Part shown: piece by piece, positions 27,990-37,130 of the stretch
How the letters are laid out: each line of letters opens with the position of its first letter
Numbering within the stretch: the stretch's first letter is position 1
From: Deltaproteobacteria bacterium
GTDB lineage: Bacteria > Myxococcota > Kuafuiibacteriia > Kuafuiibacteriales > Kuafuiibacteriaceae
Reading direction: 5' to 3'
NCBI GenBank assembly: GCA_016703535.1
Contig: JADJBV010000001.1
Location: 3,710,001-3,774,000 of the forward strand
Length of the DNA stretch: 64,000 bases
The notes under the pieces: model-generated
Told to the model about the DNA's origin: nothing
Database searches by the model: none
The model's input: only the letters and a program-made list of their open reading frames with translations
Program-made: the position numbers and the translations under genes

Positions 27990-30680
27990 TTAGCGAACGG
28001 AGCGGCGAATCGCCTTCTCGATGAGGATCGCCGGGAGGATCACCGAACCGGCCAGGGCCGACCACCCGAGGGAAGGCAGGTCGATGGCCGAGGTGCCGAA
28101 CACCATCTGGAGTGGGGGCAGGTAGATGAAGGCCGCCTGCAGGACCACCACCACCCCGATGCCCACAAAAACGGTGGGGTTGGAGAAGAAGCCAATTTGA
28201 AACACCGACTCCAGCTCACTCCGGCAGTTGAGGACGTAGAAGATCTGGAAGGTGATCACCGTGGTCACGGTCATGGTCTGAGCCTGGCTCAGGGCCACCT
28301 TGGGGCCGAGCAACGGCAGCTGTCGGGCGTACTCCCAGTCGAAGAGCCAAAGGGCCACGCCCGTCATCAACAAGGTCGCCAGCCCGGTCCGACGCACCAC
28401 AAATCGATCCAACATCGGCGCGTCCGGGGCCCGAGGCGGTCGACTCATGACGTTGCGTTCTTTGGTCTCGAAGGCGAGCGGCAGGGCCAGGGCCACCGCC
28501 GCCACCAAGTTGATCCACAACAGCTGCGTGGGCAACACCGGGAGCAACGGCAAGAGCACCCCGTCGACCTCGGCGATCGGGAAGAAGATCACCGCCGCCA
28601 TCAGGATGCAGGCCAGGCCGAGGTTGGTCGGTAACACGAAGGCCAAACTCTTCTTGAGGTTGTCGTAGACCCGGCGCCCCTCTTCGACCGCGGCGGCGAT
28701 GGTCGCGAAGTTGTCGTCGGCCAAGACGATGTCCGCGGCCTCCTTCGACACCGCGGTGCCCGAGATGCCCATGGCGATGCCGATGTTGGCCTGCTTGAGC
28801 GCCGGCGCATCGTTGACGCCGTCGCCGGTCATGGCCACCACGTGGCCTTGGGATTGGAGGGTCTGCACCAGCCGCAACTTGTGTTCGGGGGCCACCCGAG
28901 CGAACACGCCGCGCTCTTTGGCCAAACGCTCCAGTTCGGCCGGGTCGGCCTGGGCCAACAGTTGTCCGGTCACCGCGGCCTCGCCGACGTCGAGGCCCAA
29001 GGCCCGGCCGATGGCGGTGGCCGTGCCCGGGTGATCGCCGGTGATCATCTTGACGGTGATGCCCGCAGCGCGACAACGAGCCACCGCGTCGATCGCTTCG
29101 GGTCGGGGCGGATCGATCATCCCGACCAAACCCAAGAGCTCCAGGCCCTGGACCTCTTCGACCAAAAGTGGACCCGGCTCGCGGCGCTTCCGAGCCACCG
29201 CCAAGACCCGCAGCCCTTCCCCGGCCAACTCGGCGACGGTGGCCAGGGTGTGGGGATCCGCGCCCGGGCAAAGGGGGACCAGGACCTCGGGTGCACCTTT
29301 GGCGTAGAGCCAATGTTCAGCGCCGATCTCGTGGGCGGTGGCCATCCACTGCCGCTCCGACTCGAAGGGGATGGCGTCGGTACGGGGTCGGTCGGCGCGC
29401 AGGGGCTCCACGGCGTGCCCCAACTTTTCGGCCAACACCACCAGGGCCAACTCGGTCGGATCTCCGGTGACCGCCAGCCGATCCCCTTCGACCGATACGG
29501 TTGCGTCGGTGCACAAGGCCGCCGCGTCGATCAAGGCGCTGAGCTCGGCGTCGACCTCGACCGCCGCGCCACCTTGATCCTGCAAGGCCCCGGTCGGCCA
29601 ATAACCCGCGCCGGTGACCCGGAGGCGACGACGCCCCAACACCACGGCCTCCACGGTCATCTCGTTTTTGGTCAAGGTGCCCGTCTTGTCGGAGCAGATG
29701 ATGGTGGTGGAGCCCAAGGTCTCGACCGAAGGCAATCGACGAACGACCGCGTTGCGCGCCGCCATCCGCTGCACCCCGATCGCCAAGGCGATGGTGACGA
29801 TCGCCGGCAGGCCTTCGGGCACCGCCGCCACCGCCAAGGTGATCGCCACCAAAAGGGCGTCGGAGACCGAATAACCGCGGTAGAGGCCGACCCCAAAGAG
29901 CACCGCCGAGATCGCCAAGATCGCCATCGTCAAGACCTTGGCGATCCCGGCCAAGGCCTTGGTCAACGGCGTCACCAGTTCGGTCGCCTCGTGGATCAGG
30001 CTGGAGATCCGCCCCAGTTCGGTCTGGCCCGCCGTCGCCACGACCCAAGCGCTGCCCGAACCGGCGGTGACGATGGTGCCGCCGAAGACCAAGGAGCTGC
30101 GATCACCCAAGGCGGCGTCCTGGGCCACCGGATCCGGGGTCTTGCCGCTGGGCACCGACTCACCGGTGAGGGCCGCCTCCTCCACGAACAATCCCCGGGC
30201 GGTGACGATCCGAAGATCGGCCGGGACCTTGTCGCCAGCCGCCAAGTGCACCAGGTCTCCGGGCACCAGCTCGGCCACCGGGACCGACAGCCGCTTGCCT
30301 TCTCGCTCGACCGCGACGTTCTCCGGGACCAGCTCGGAGAGGGCCTCGATCGCCCGCCCGGCTCGGTACTCCTGGAAGAAGCCGATCAAGGTGTTGAGCA
30401 CCACCACCGCCAACACCACCGACCCGTCCGTCAACTTCCCCAGGCCAATGGCCAGACCACCCGAGCCGAGCAAGACCCAGATCAGCGGGTTGTTGACCTG
30501 GCGCCACAAGATCAGGAGCGGGCCATCACCCTTCTTGCGGGGCAAAAGGTTGGGCCCGTATTGGGCGGCCCGCTTTGCAACTTCACTTGCAATCAGTCCC
30601 GTGGCCGTCGTGCCGAGCCGTTGCTGCACGCCCTCGACCGAGAGGTGATGCCAGGAAGGCGCCGGGGTGGGTTCGGTCAC
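27990..30680 (-). CDS. P-type cation-transporting ATPase (P2 subfamily)
   Basis: The protein has about 896 residues. The start is probably a GTG at 30680 with AAGG just upstream. GTG at 30683 or TTG at 30698 are alternatives. Motifs are ALTGES (actuator domain), VPEGLPAIVT in helix 4, phosphorylated Asp331 in CSDKTGTLT, the nucleotide-binding KGAPEVL, and TGDGVNDAPALKQA. There is an N-terminal cation-ATPase domain and six C-terminal helices. This is the architecture of Ca2+-type P2 pumps. However, the helix 6 motif reads INLVAAVAL instead of the NxxTD that supplies calcium ligands in SERCA, so the ion is uncertain. It has about 40 bases to the next minus-strand gene's end and no obvious partner. 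Confidence 0.88.
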   Translation of the reverse strand: MTEPTPAPSWHHLSVEGVQQRLGTTATGLIASEVAKRAAQYGPNLLPRKKGDGPLLILWRQVNNPLIWVLLGSGGLAIGLGKLTDGSVVLAVVVLNTLIGFFQEYRAGRAIEALSELVPENVAVEREGKRLSVPVAELVPGDLVHLAAGDKVPADLRIVTARGLFVEEAALTGESVPSGKTPDPVAQDAALGDRSSLVFGGTIVTAGSGSAWVVATAGQTELGRISSLIHEATELVTPLTKALAGIAKVLTMAILAISAVLFGVGLYRGYSVSDALLVAITLAVAAVPEGLPAIVTIALAIGVQRMAARNAVVRRLPSVETLGSTTIICSDKTGTLTKNEMTVEAVVLGRRRLRVTGAGYWPTGALQDQGGAAVEVDAELSALIDAAALCTDATVSVEGDRLAVTGDPTELALVVLAEKLGHAVEPLRADRPRTDAIPFESERQWMATAHEIGAEHWLYAKGAPEVLVPLCPGADPHTLATVAELAGEGLRVLAVARKRREPGPLLVEEVQGLELLGLVGMIDPPRPEAIDAVARCRAAGITVKMITGDHPGTATAIGRALGLDVGEAAVTGQLLAQADPAELERLAKERGVFARVAPEHKLRLVQTLQSQGHVVAMTGDGVNDAPALKQANIGIAMGISGTAVSKEAADIVLADDNFATIAAAVEEGRRVYDNLKKSLAFVLPTNLGLACILMAAVIFFPIAEVDGVLLPLLPVLPTQLLWINLVAAVALALPLAFETKERNVMSRPPRAPDAPMLDRFVVRRTGLATLLMTGVALWLFDWEYARQLPLLGPKVALSQAQTMTVTTVITFQIFYVLNCRSELESVFQIGFFSNPTVFVGIGVVVVLQAAFIYLPPLQMVFGTSAIDLPSLGWSALAGSVILPAILIEKAIRRSVR

Positions 30681-30743
30681 CACGCCCTTGCCTAGCAAGG
30701 CCGGCGCCGAGAGGGAACATGCCGGCGACGTCGCCGATCGTCC

Positions 30744-31244
30744 TCAACGGGTGACGGTGGAGAAGGCCGCGGCGGCGACCGCCCCTAGATAAGCGGTCAG
30801 GCCCAGCCCCACGAAGCGGCCAGCGAGGGTCAGGCGGTGTTGCAGGCGATCTCGACGTTCGATGATCACCTGGGCGGTCTCGACCAAAGCGTCGGCCAGC
30901 TCTTGAGAGACCCAGCGGGTTTCAGTGAGGGTGCGCAGACAAAGGACTGCCGCGACCAAGGTCAAGGCGATGCCCACCACCATCAACGCCGATGAAAAAC
31001 GCCCCGCCTGGACCATGTGACTGCCCGAAAACCCAGTGACGGTCACGGTCAGGCCACAGAGTCCCATCAACATCTGGGCTTGAGTCTTCACCACCGCCAG
31101 CTGGTTGGAGAGGAAGGTCAGGAGTTGGAACGGCTGCTCACCGAGGAGCGCCACCAGACGGCGCGCTTCGGCGGCGGCGTCATTGCGGGGCAAAAGGTTC
31201 ACGGGGCAAAAGGCATCACTGGCTGGGGCCGAAGGCAAGCCCAC
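30744..31244 (-). CDS. Small membrane protein of unknown function
   Basis: This 166-residue protein has a GTG start at 31244, only 2 bases after the upstream gene's stop. A shorter GTG start at 31202 is possible. Residues 43-70 (LLTFLSNQLAVVKTQAQMLMG) are amphipathic. Three hydrophobic segments follow: LCGLTVTVTGF, ALMVVGIALTLVAAVLCLRTL and VGLGLTAYLGAVAAAAF. The RRLVALLGEQPFQLLTFLSNQL region resembles other unnamed bacterial inner-membrane proteins with a coiled cytoplasmic start. No function can be assigned. It is translated right after the propeller lipoprotein gene. Confidence 0.55.
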   Translation of the reverse strand: MGLPSAPASDAFCPVNLLPRNDAAAEARRLVALLGEQPFQLLTFLSNQLAVVKTQAQMLMGLCGLTVTVTGFSGSHMVQAGRFSSALMVVGIALTLVAAVLCLRTLTETRWVSQELADALVETAQVIIERRDRLQHRLTLAGRFVGLGLTAYLGAVAAAAFSTVTR

Positions 31245-31246
31245 CT

Positions 31247-32521
31247 TCAGCGGGGCGTCAGGTGGTACCAGCTGAAACCGCCGCTCGGATCCAAACCCCC
31301 GAGGATCAGGCCCGGACCGAGGCGTGCGCCGGCGTAGAGGTCCGAGAAGTTGCGTTCGGCAGCGTCAGAGCAGGTGCGATCGGGTTGGTAGTCGATCAAC
31401 TGGCCGCTCAGGGTCCGAGCCAAATATCGTCCGTCCCAGGGGATCAACCCCCGCACCCCGCCGATCCCGGTGCCGGGCAAGGTGCCGAAGGTCCGACCGT
31501 CGTAGGTGTACAGGTTGCCGGTGTTTTGGGCGGCCAAGACCGCGCGCCCTTGATCATAAAGGACGGCGTCGAAGCCCGGCACCAACATCGCCGGCGCGAC
31601 CTGGAAGCTGCGCCCTTCGGCGAAGCGGTTCACCGCCGAGACCGAGTGGGCGACCGCAACGACGTCATCGGGCCCGAGCCGCGCTAGGCCACCCCGCTCG
31701 TCCGCCGTGTTGGCGAACTGGGCCACCACCTGCAGGCGATCACCTTCGGGCCGAACCAAGGCCCCCTGGCGATCGAGCAGATAGGCCTCCAGCGGATCGC
31801 TGGTGCCAACCACCAACCAATCGAAGCCGTAGAACGAGGTGGTGGAGGTGGCGACCCGACGAAGTCGGAGTGGTTGGAGCTCGACCTGATAGAGGGCCTC
31901 GTTGGAGCTCACCCAAAGTTGACCGTCGTCGGCGACGGCGCCGGCCCGAAGCCCGAGGTCGGGGGCCGGGCCGCGTTCGGTGAACGTCGCTTGGGCGTCG
32001 AGGTGGGCCACGCCGTCGACCCCCGCCAGGAGCACGCCCTCCCCGTAGGACACGGCCAGGGTCGGTCGCCCCAGATCGAGCTCCAGCTTCTCGATTCGAA
32101 AACGAGCACAACCGTCGAGGCGAGGGCGTCGAGGTTCAGTGACCCCATCGGGCAACTCTTGGGCGCCACGCCACGGCCCCAAAGCCTGCCCGTCGAAGTC
32201 GGCGATCTGGCGCAGGAGGAGCGATGGAAACGGAGTGCCCCCGGGGTCGTTCTCCAAGAGGCCAGGGGTCAGCCCGAGTTCGGCCAGGGGCTCACCGTAG
32301 GTGAACGCGAGGAGGGCCCCCGACCGATCGGCCTCGAAAGCGAAGTTCGGCAAAAACGCGGTCGGCAGCGGCTCGAGGGACATGACCTCGAAGCGGGTCT
32401 GCCCCGCTTGGGCGCCGGCCCAGATCAGGCTCCGAGCCCCCGCGAGCTCAGGCCAAGGTGCGGTCACCTCGGAGGAGCAGGCCACCAGCAGGCCGAGCCC
32501 GATCGCCGCGCCGCGTGCCAT
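31247..32521 (-). CDS. Predicted lipoprotein with propeller-like repeats
   Basis: The protein has 424 residues. The leader ARGAAIGLGLLVAC ends in a clear lipobox. The mature part is beta-rich with recurring blade-like phrases: ADDGQLWVSSNEALYQVEL, FDAVLYDQGRAVLAAQNTG, YDGRTFGTLPGTG and WDGRYLARTLSGQLIDYQ. It has few cysteines. It is probably a secreted or outer-membrane-anchored beta-propeller of unknown partner. It is divergent from fadI, with a 92-base gap that must hold both promoters. Confidence 0.65.
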   Translation of the reverse strand: MARGAAIGLGLLVACSSEVTAPWPELAGARSLIWAGAQAGQTRFEVMSLEPLPTAFLPNFAFEADRSGALLAFTYGEPLAELGLTPGLLENDPGGTPFPSLLLRQIADFDGQALGPWRGAQELPDGVTEPRRPRLDGCARFRIEKLELDLGRPTLAVSYGEGVLLAGVDGVAHLDAQATFTERGPAPDLGLRAGAVADDGQLWVSSNEALYQVELQPLRLRRVATSTTSFYGFDWLVVGTSDPLEAYLLDRQGALVRPEGDRLQVVAQFANTADERGGLARLGPDDVVAVAHSVSAVNRFAEGRSFQVAPAMLVPGFDAVLYDQGRAVLAAQNTGNLYTYDGRTFGTLPGTGIGGVRGLIPWDGRYLARTLSGQLIDYQPDRTCSDAAERNFSDLYAGARLGPGLILGGLDPSGGFSWYHLTPR

Positions 32522-32613
32522 CCTTAGCGCCGATCTAACCCAGATCGGCCGACCCTCGCTTGACCCTCCGTGCCCACCGGGCTACGACGCATCGCGTCAG
32601 AAGGAGAGCTTGT

Positions 32614-33918
32614 ATGGTAAGGCCGATCGAAGCCAATCCGTTTGCGAAGGTGGTGATCGTCGACGGGCAACGGACGCCCTTTCAGAAGATGGGCACGGGC
32701 TACAAAAACGCCAGCGCCCTGGAGCTGGCGACCTTTGTGGTCCGGGAACTCCTGGAAAAAAGCGCCATCCCCCGGGGTGAGCTGGACGCGGTGGTCTACG
32801 GCCAGGTGGTGCCCTCCTTGGTCGGCCCCAACATCGCCCGGGAGCTGGTCCTGCAACTCAACTTGCCGCGCAACTTGGACGCCTTTTCGGTGACCCGGGC
32901 CTGCGCCACCAGCACCCAAGCTTTGGCCACCGCCGCGATGATGATCCAGACCGGCCAAGCCAAGGTGGTGATCGCCGGCGGCGCCGACTCCGCGAGTGAC
33001 GTCCCGATCACCGTCAGCAAACACTTGGCGGAAGCGTTGATCGACGCCAACCAAGCCAAAAAGCCCTTCGACAAGCTGAAGGCCTTTTCGCACCTGGGCC
33101 CCAAGGATCTGTTGCCCAACCCGCCGGCCCTCAAGGAGCTCTCCACCGGCCTGACCATGGGCGAAAGCGCCGAAAAAATGGCCAAGGAGAACGGGATCAG
33201 CCGAGAGGCCCAAGACGCCTTCGCCCACCGGAGCCACACCAAAGCGGCCGCCGCCTGGGAAAAAGGGATCTTCGCCGAAGAGGTGATGACGGTTCGGGTG
33301 CCGCCCGCCTACGACGCGGTCAAAGAGGACAACCTGGTCCGCAAGGACTCGGCCCTCGAGGGTTACGGTCGCCTGCGCCCGGTCTTCGACAAGAAGTATG
33401 GGACCATCACCGCCGCCAACAGCTCGCCCCTGACCGACGGCGCCTCGGCGGTGTTGGTGATGCACGAGGACGTGGCCAAGGCCTTGGGTTATCAGCCGCT
33501 GGCGTACCTGCGCTCCTTCGCCTTTGCCGCCTTGGATCCGGCCGAGCAGATGTTGATGGGCCCAGCCTATGCGACGCCCCGGGCCTTGGACGCCGCGGGC
33601 ATCACCCTCAAGGACCTCAGCTTGATCGATCTGCACGAGGCCTTCGCGGCCCAGGTGCTCTCCAACCTCCAAGCCTTTGGCAGCAAAAAGTTCGCCGAGA
33701 CCAAGTTGGGTCGCGGCGAGGCCATCGGTGAGGTCCCCGACGAAAAACTCAACGTCTACGGCGGCTCGATCGCCATCGGGCACCCCTTCGCCGCCACCGG
33801 CACCCGGCAGATCAACACCGTGGCCCGGGAGCTGAAGCGCCGAGGAGGTGGCTTGGGTTTGGTGGCCCAGTGTGCGGCCGGGGGCTTGGGCGCGGCCGTC
33901 GTGCTCGAGGTTCGGTGA
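32614..33918 (+). CDS. fadI: Acetyl-CoA acyltransferase, beta subunit of fatty-acid oxidation complex
   Basis: This 434-residue protein has its ATG at 32614 after AAGGAGAG at ideal spacing. It performs the thiolytic last step of beta-oxidation, splitting 3-ketoacyl-CoA into acetyl-CoA and a shortened acyl-CoA. The nucleophile is Cys97 in RACATSTQA. The other active-site motifs are DLHEAFAAQ, GGSIAIGHPFAATG and VAQCAAGGLG. The insertion and the length match FadI rather than FadA. fadJ starts 20 bases downstream with its own Shine-Dalgarno, so the two subunits are made together. Confidence 0.93.
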   Translation: MVRPIEANPFAKVVIVDGQRTPFQKMGTGYKNASALELATFVVRELLEKSAIPRGELDAVVYGQVVPSLVGPNIARELVLQLNLPRNLDAFSVTRACATSTQALATAAMMIQTGQAKVVIAGGADSASDVPITVSKHLAEALIDANQAKKPFDKLKAFSHLGPKDLLPNPPALKELSTGLTMGESAEKMAKENGISREAQDAFAHRSHTKAAAAWEKGIFAEEVMTVRVPPAYDAVKEDNLVRKDSALEGYGRLRPVFDKKYGTITAANSSPLTDGASAVLVMHEDVAKALGYQPLAYLRSFAFAALDPAEQMLMGPAYATPRALDAAGITLKDLSLIDLHEAFAAQVLSNLQAFGSKKFAETKLGRGEAIGEVPDEKLNVYGGSIAIGHPFAATGTRQINTVARELKRRGGGLGLVAQCAAGGLGAAVVLEVR

Positions 33919-33938
33919 AGGTGGTGCAGGAGCAGATC

Positions 33939-36098
33939 ATGGAAAAGTCATTGAGCTTCCAAACACGCGCCGACGGCGTCGGCGTGATCACCATCGACAT
34001 CCCAGGCGAAAGCCAAAACACGCTGCAGGAGCGCTTCAAGGAAGAGTTCTTGGCGATCCGGGCCGAGGTCGAGCGCAGCACCTTGAAGGCGGTGGTGATC
34101 ATCTCCGGCAAGGAGAGCTCCTTCATCGCCGGCGCCGACATCGAGATGATCAAGAAGTTGGTCTCCAAAGAGGACGCGGTGAAGCGCGCTCGGGAGATGC
34201 AGCGGGCCCTGGACGAGCTGGAGGCCTCCAAGATCCCTTACGTGGCGGCGATCCACGGCGCCTGTTTGGGCGGTGGCCTGGAGTTGGCCTTGGCCTGTCG
34301 GGCCCGGGTGGCCTCCGACGACAAAAAGACCAAGTTGGGCGTGCCGGAAGTGCAACTTGGCTTGCTCCCGGGCGCGGGCGGCACCCAACGCCTGCCCCGC
34401 ACGGTTGGGCTCGAGGCGGCCTTGGATCTTTTGCTTACCGGCAAACAGATCGACGGCAAGCGGGCCAAACGCATCGGCTTGGTGAGTGAGGTGGTGCCGA
34501 AGGCGATCCTGCTGGAGACCGCCTGCAAGTTGGCCCTCGATTTGGCCGAGGCCAAAGACGAGAAATCCTTGTCGGCCCGGCTGAGTGAACTCACCGACCC
34601 CAAGGCGCTCCGGGAGTTGGCCTTGGCCGGCAACCCGGCTGGGCGCAACCTGGTCTTCAAGCAGGCCGAAAAGTCGGTGCGCAAGAAGGCCGGCGATCAC
34701 TACCCGGCCCCCTACAAGATCTTGGAGGTGGCCAAGCTGGGGCTGGAGAAGGGGATCAAGGCCGGCTTGGACGCCGAATCCGAGGCCTTCGGCGAGCTGG
34801 TGATGACCGACGTGTCGCGCCGCTTGATCGAGATCTTCTTCGCCACCACCGCCCTCAAGAAGGACTCGGGCGCCCGTTCGCCCAACGTGAAGTCCCGGCC
34901 GATCGAAAAGGTCGGGATCTTGGGCGCGGGGATCATGGGCCACGGAATCGCCTACGTGACCATCGCCCAGGCCAAGATCGACGTGCGGATGAAGGACAAG
35001 GACGACGCTTCGGTCGGCAAAGGCCTGGCCGAGGTCCGCAAGATCCTCGACGATCGGGTGCAGAAGAAGCGGATGAGCGCCGGCGATCGGGATCGGCAGC
35101 TGCTGCAGCTTTCGGGCACCACCAGCTACGCGGGCTTTCAGGGTTGCGACGTGGTCATCGAGGCGGTCTTCGAAGACCTGGCCGTCAAACACGCGGTGCT
35201 GAAGGAGGTCGAGGCGGCTTGTGGGTCCCGGACGATCTTCGCGTCCAACACCTCTTCAATCCCGATCGGGCGCATCGCCGAGGTGGCGAAGCACAAAGAG
35301 AACGTGGTCGGGATGCATTATTTTTCCCCGGTCCACAAGATGCCGCTCCTCGAGATCATCCGGACCAAAGACACCGCCGACGAGGTGATCGCCACGGTGG
35401 TGGAGCTGGGCAAAAAGCAGGGCAAGACGGTGATCGTGGTCAACGACGGCGTCGGCTTCTACACCAGCCGGATCCTCGGGCCGTACATGAACGAGGCCGC
35501 CTGGCTCTTGGCCGAAGGTGTTCCGGTGGAGTTGATCGACGAGGCGGCGATGGCCTTTGGCTTCCCGGTCGGGCCGATCACCTTGCTCGACGAGGTGGGC
35601 ATCGACACCGCGGCCAAGGTCAGCAAGATCGCCGGCGCCGCCTTCGGGAACCGGCTGGAGTCGCCGGGCAGCCTGGACAAGTTGGTCGCCGACGGGCGCA
35701 CCGGACGTAAAGGCAAAAAGGGCTTCTACACCTACGACGGCAAGAAGAAAAAAGAGGTCGACGAGACGGTGTACCAGACCCTGGGCATCAAGCCGGATCG
35801 GAAACAGAAGCGGGACCTGGTCGCCTTGGGCGAACGGATGGGCCTGCAGATGGTGACCGAGGCCTTGCGGTGTTTGGAGGAAGAGGTGCTGCGCAGCCCG
35901 CGGGACGGGGACATCGGCGCCATTTTTGGCCTCGGATTTCCGCCCTTCCGCGGCGGGCCCTTCCGCTACGCCGACGCCCTGGGCCCGGCCGAGCTGCTGC
36001 GCCGGATCCGGACCTTGGAGGAGCGCCACGGCAAACGCTTCACCCCGCCGGAGCTTTTGGTGGAGCGGGCCAAGAGCGGGCGCCGCTTCTACGAGTGA
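33939..36098 (+). CDS. fadJ: Fatty-acid oxidation complex alpha subunit (enoyl-CoA hydratase/3-hydroxyacyl-CoA dehydrogenase)
   Basis: This 719-residue protein has its ATG at 33939 after CAGGAG. Residues 1-190 are the crotonase domain with FIAGADIEMI (oxyanion Gly) and IHGACLGGGLELALACR. EVQLGLLPGAGGTQRLPR contains the catalytic Glu region. From about residue 320 is the NAD-binding domain, GILGAGIMGHGIAYV. VIEAVFEDL, SNTSSIPI and HYFSPVHKMPLLEII follow, the last with the catalytic His. The C-terminal dehydrogenase domain is duplicated (GFYTSRILGPYMNEA; GAIFGLGFPPFRGGPFRY). Together with FadI it forms the beta-oxidation multienzyme. Confidence 0.94.
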   Translation: MEKSLSFQTRADGVGVITIDIPGESQNTLQERFKEEFLAIRAEVERSTLKAVVIISGKESSFIAGADIEMIKKLVSKEDAVKRAREMQRALDELEASKIPYVAAIHGACLGGGLELALACRARVASDDKKTKLGVPEVQLGLLPGAGGTQRLPRTVGLEAALDLLLTGKQIDGKRAKRIGLVSEVVPKAILLETACKLALDLAEAKDEKSLSARLSELTDPKALRELALAGNPAGRNLVFKQAEKSVRKKAGDHYPAPYKILEVAKLGLEKGIKAGLDAESEAFGELVMTDVSRRLIEIFFATTALKKDSGARSPNVKSRPIEKVGILGAGIMGHGIAYVTIAQAKIDVRMKDKDDASVGKGLAEVRKILDDRVQKKRMSAGDRDRQLLQLSGTTSYAGFQGCDVVIEAVFEDLAVKHAVLKEVEAACGSRTIFASNTSSIPIGRIAEVAKHKENVVGMHYFSPVHKMPLLEIIRTKDTADEVIATVVELGKKQGKTVIVVNDGVGFYTSRILGPYMNEAAWLLAEGVPVELIDEAAMAFGFPVGPITLLDEVGIDTAAKVSKIAGAAFGNRLESPGSLDKLVADGRTGRKGKKGFYTYDGKKKKEVDETVYQTLGIKPDRKQKRDLVALGERMGLQMVTEALRCLEEEVLRSPRDGDIGAIFGLGFPPFRGGPFRYADALGPAELLRRIRTLEERHGKRFTPPELLVERAKSGRRFYE

Positions 36099-36163
36099 GC
36101 CCGTCCCCTGTTGACCTGACCCCCTGGTGAACGGCGGTGGGTCTGGGCTAACATCGCACCCGG

Positions 36164-37129
36164 ATGTGGACCGTGCTTCCCCTGCTGCTCATGGCAGCCC
36201 CAGCCGGACCCGCGCCCGAGATCGTGGTCCTGCCCCTCTTCACCACCGACGCCCTCGGCCCCCAAAGCCTGGAGGCTTGGAAGGTGATCGCCGGGGAGCT
36301 GGCCAAGGCGAAGAAGAAGCTCAAGGCCCAGACCTCCCTCCAGAAGAAACAACACGACTTCCTGATCGGCCCGGTCCGGGAACAAGCCCGAGATTGCGGC
36401 GAAAAGTTGGCTTGTTTGGCCGAGATCGGGACCGCCTTGGGCGCCAACATCTTGGTGGTCGGTAAACTCGACGAAAACGGCATTGGCCTGCGGGCGATCG
36501 ACGTGGCCTCGGCCAACGCCATCGCGGAGGGCGGTTCGTCGCCGACCTTGGCCAAACAGGCGGTGAAGAAGCAGGCCATCGCCGCGACCAAGAGCTTGGT
36601 GCAGGCCCTGGCGGCCCAGCAAAAAAAGGTGAAAAACACCGGGAAAACAGGGTCCACCGGGCCAGTGGCCGAGGCCCCTCCCCCGCCCCCACCCGCGGAG
36701 ACCACCGGCGCCGCCCCGATCTTGGCCTTGGGCAAGTTGGTGATCGGCAAAGATCAGCTGGCCGGGGTCACCAAGGTCAACGTCGACGGTGAGGTCGTCT
36801 TGTTCGGTGGCGACGGCACCATCACCTGGTCGGGTGCGCCTGGCAGCCATCGGGTGCGGGCCGAACGGGCCGACGGCAACTCGGTCAGCAAGGAGCTGGT
36901 GCTGGAGCCGGGCGAGACCAAGTTCATCAGCCTGGAGTTCCCGATCGTGGCGCCACCGGCGGCCGTCGCGGTCGCCGAAGACGACGCGGTGACCGGCAAG
37001 TGGTGGTTCTGGACCTCCTTGGGCGTGGCCGTCGCCGCCGGTTCGGCGACCGCCATCTTGTTGTTGGGCGGCGAAAAGGGCGGTCCACAGCTGCCCGACA
37101 GCACCGGCACCATTCGAGGCACGTACTGA
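36164..37129 (+). CDS. Secreted or membrane-anchored protein with PEGA-like domain
   Basis: This 321-residue protein has a short hydrophobic leader (MWTVLPLLLMAAPAGPAP). Residues 19-150 form an alpha/beta region (EIVVLPLFTTDALG, LGANILVVGKLD) like the TolB-amino-terminal or FlgO-like domains found in outer-surface sensing proteins. A Pro-rich linker (residues 170-180) leads to a PEGA-like beta domain (VTKVNVDGEVVLFGG, PGSHRVRAERADG). One C-terminal helix, FWTSLGVAVAAGSATAILLL, follows. The function is unknown. The next gene starts 1 base after its stop, so they are surely co-transcribed. Confidence 0.6.
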   Translation: MWTVLPLLLMAAPAGPAPEIVVLPLFTTDALGPQSLEAWKVIAGELAKAKKKLKAQTSLQKKQHDFLIGPVREQARDCGEKLACLAEIGTALGANILVVGKLDENGIGLRAIDVASANAIAEGGSSPTLAKQAVKKQAIAATKSLVQALAAQQKKVKNTGKTGSTGPVAEAPPPPPPAETTGAAPILALGKLVIGKDQLAGVTKVNVDGEVVLFGGDGTITWSGAPGSHRVRAERADGNSVSKELVLEPGETKFISLEFPIVAPPAAVAVAEDDAVTGKWWFWTSLGVAVAAGSATAILLLGGEKGGPQLPDSTGTIRGTY

Positions 37130-37130
37130 G

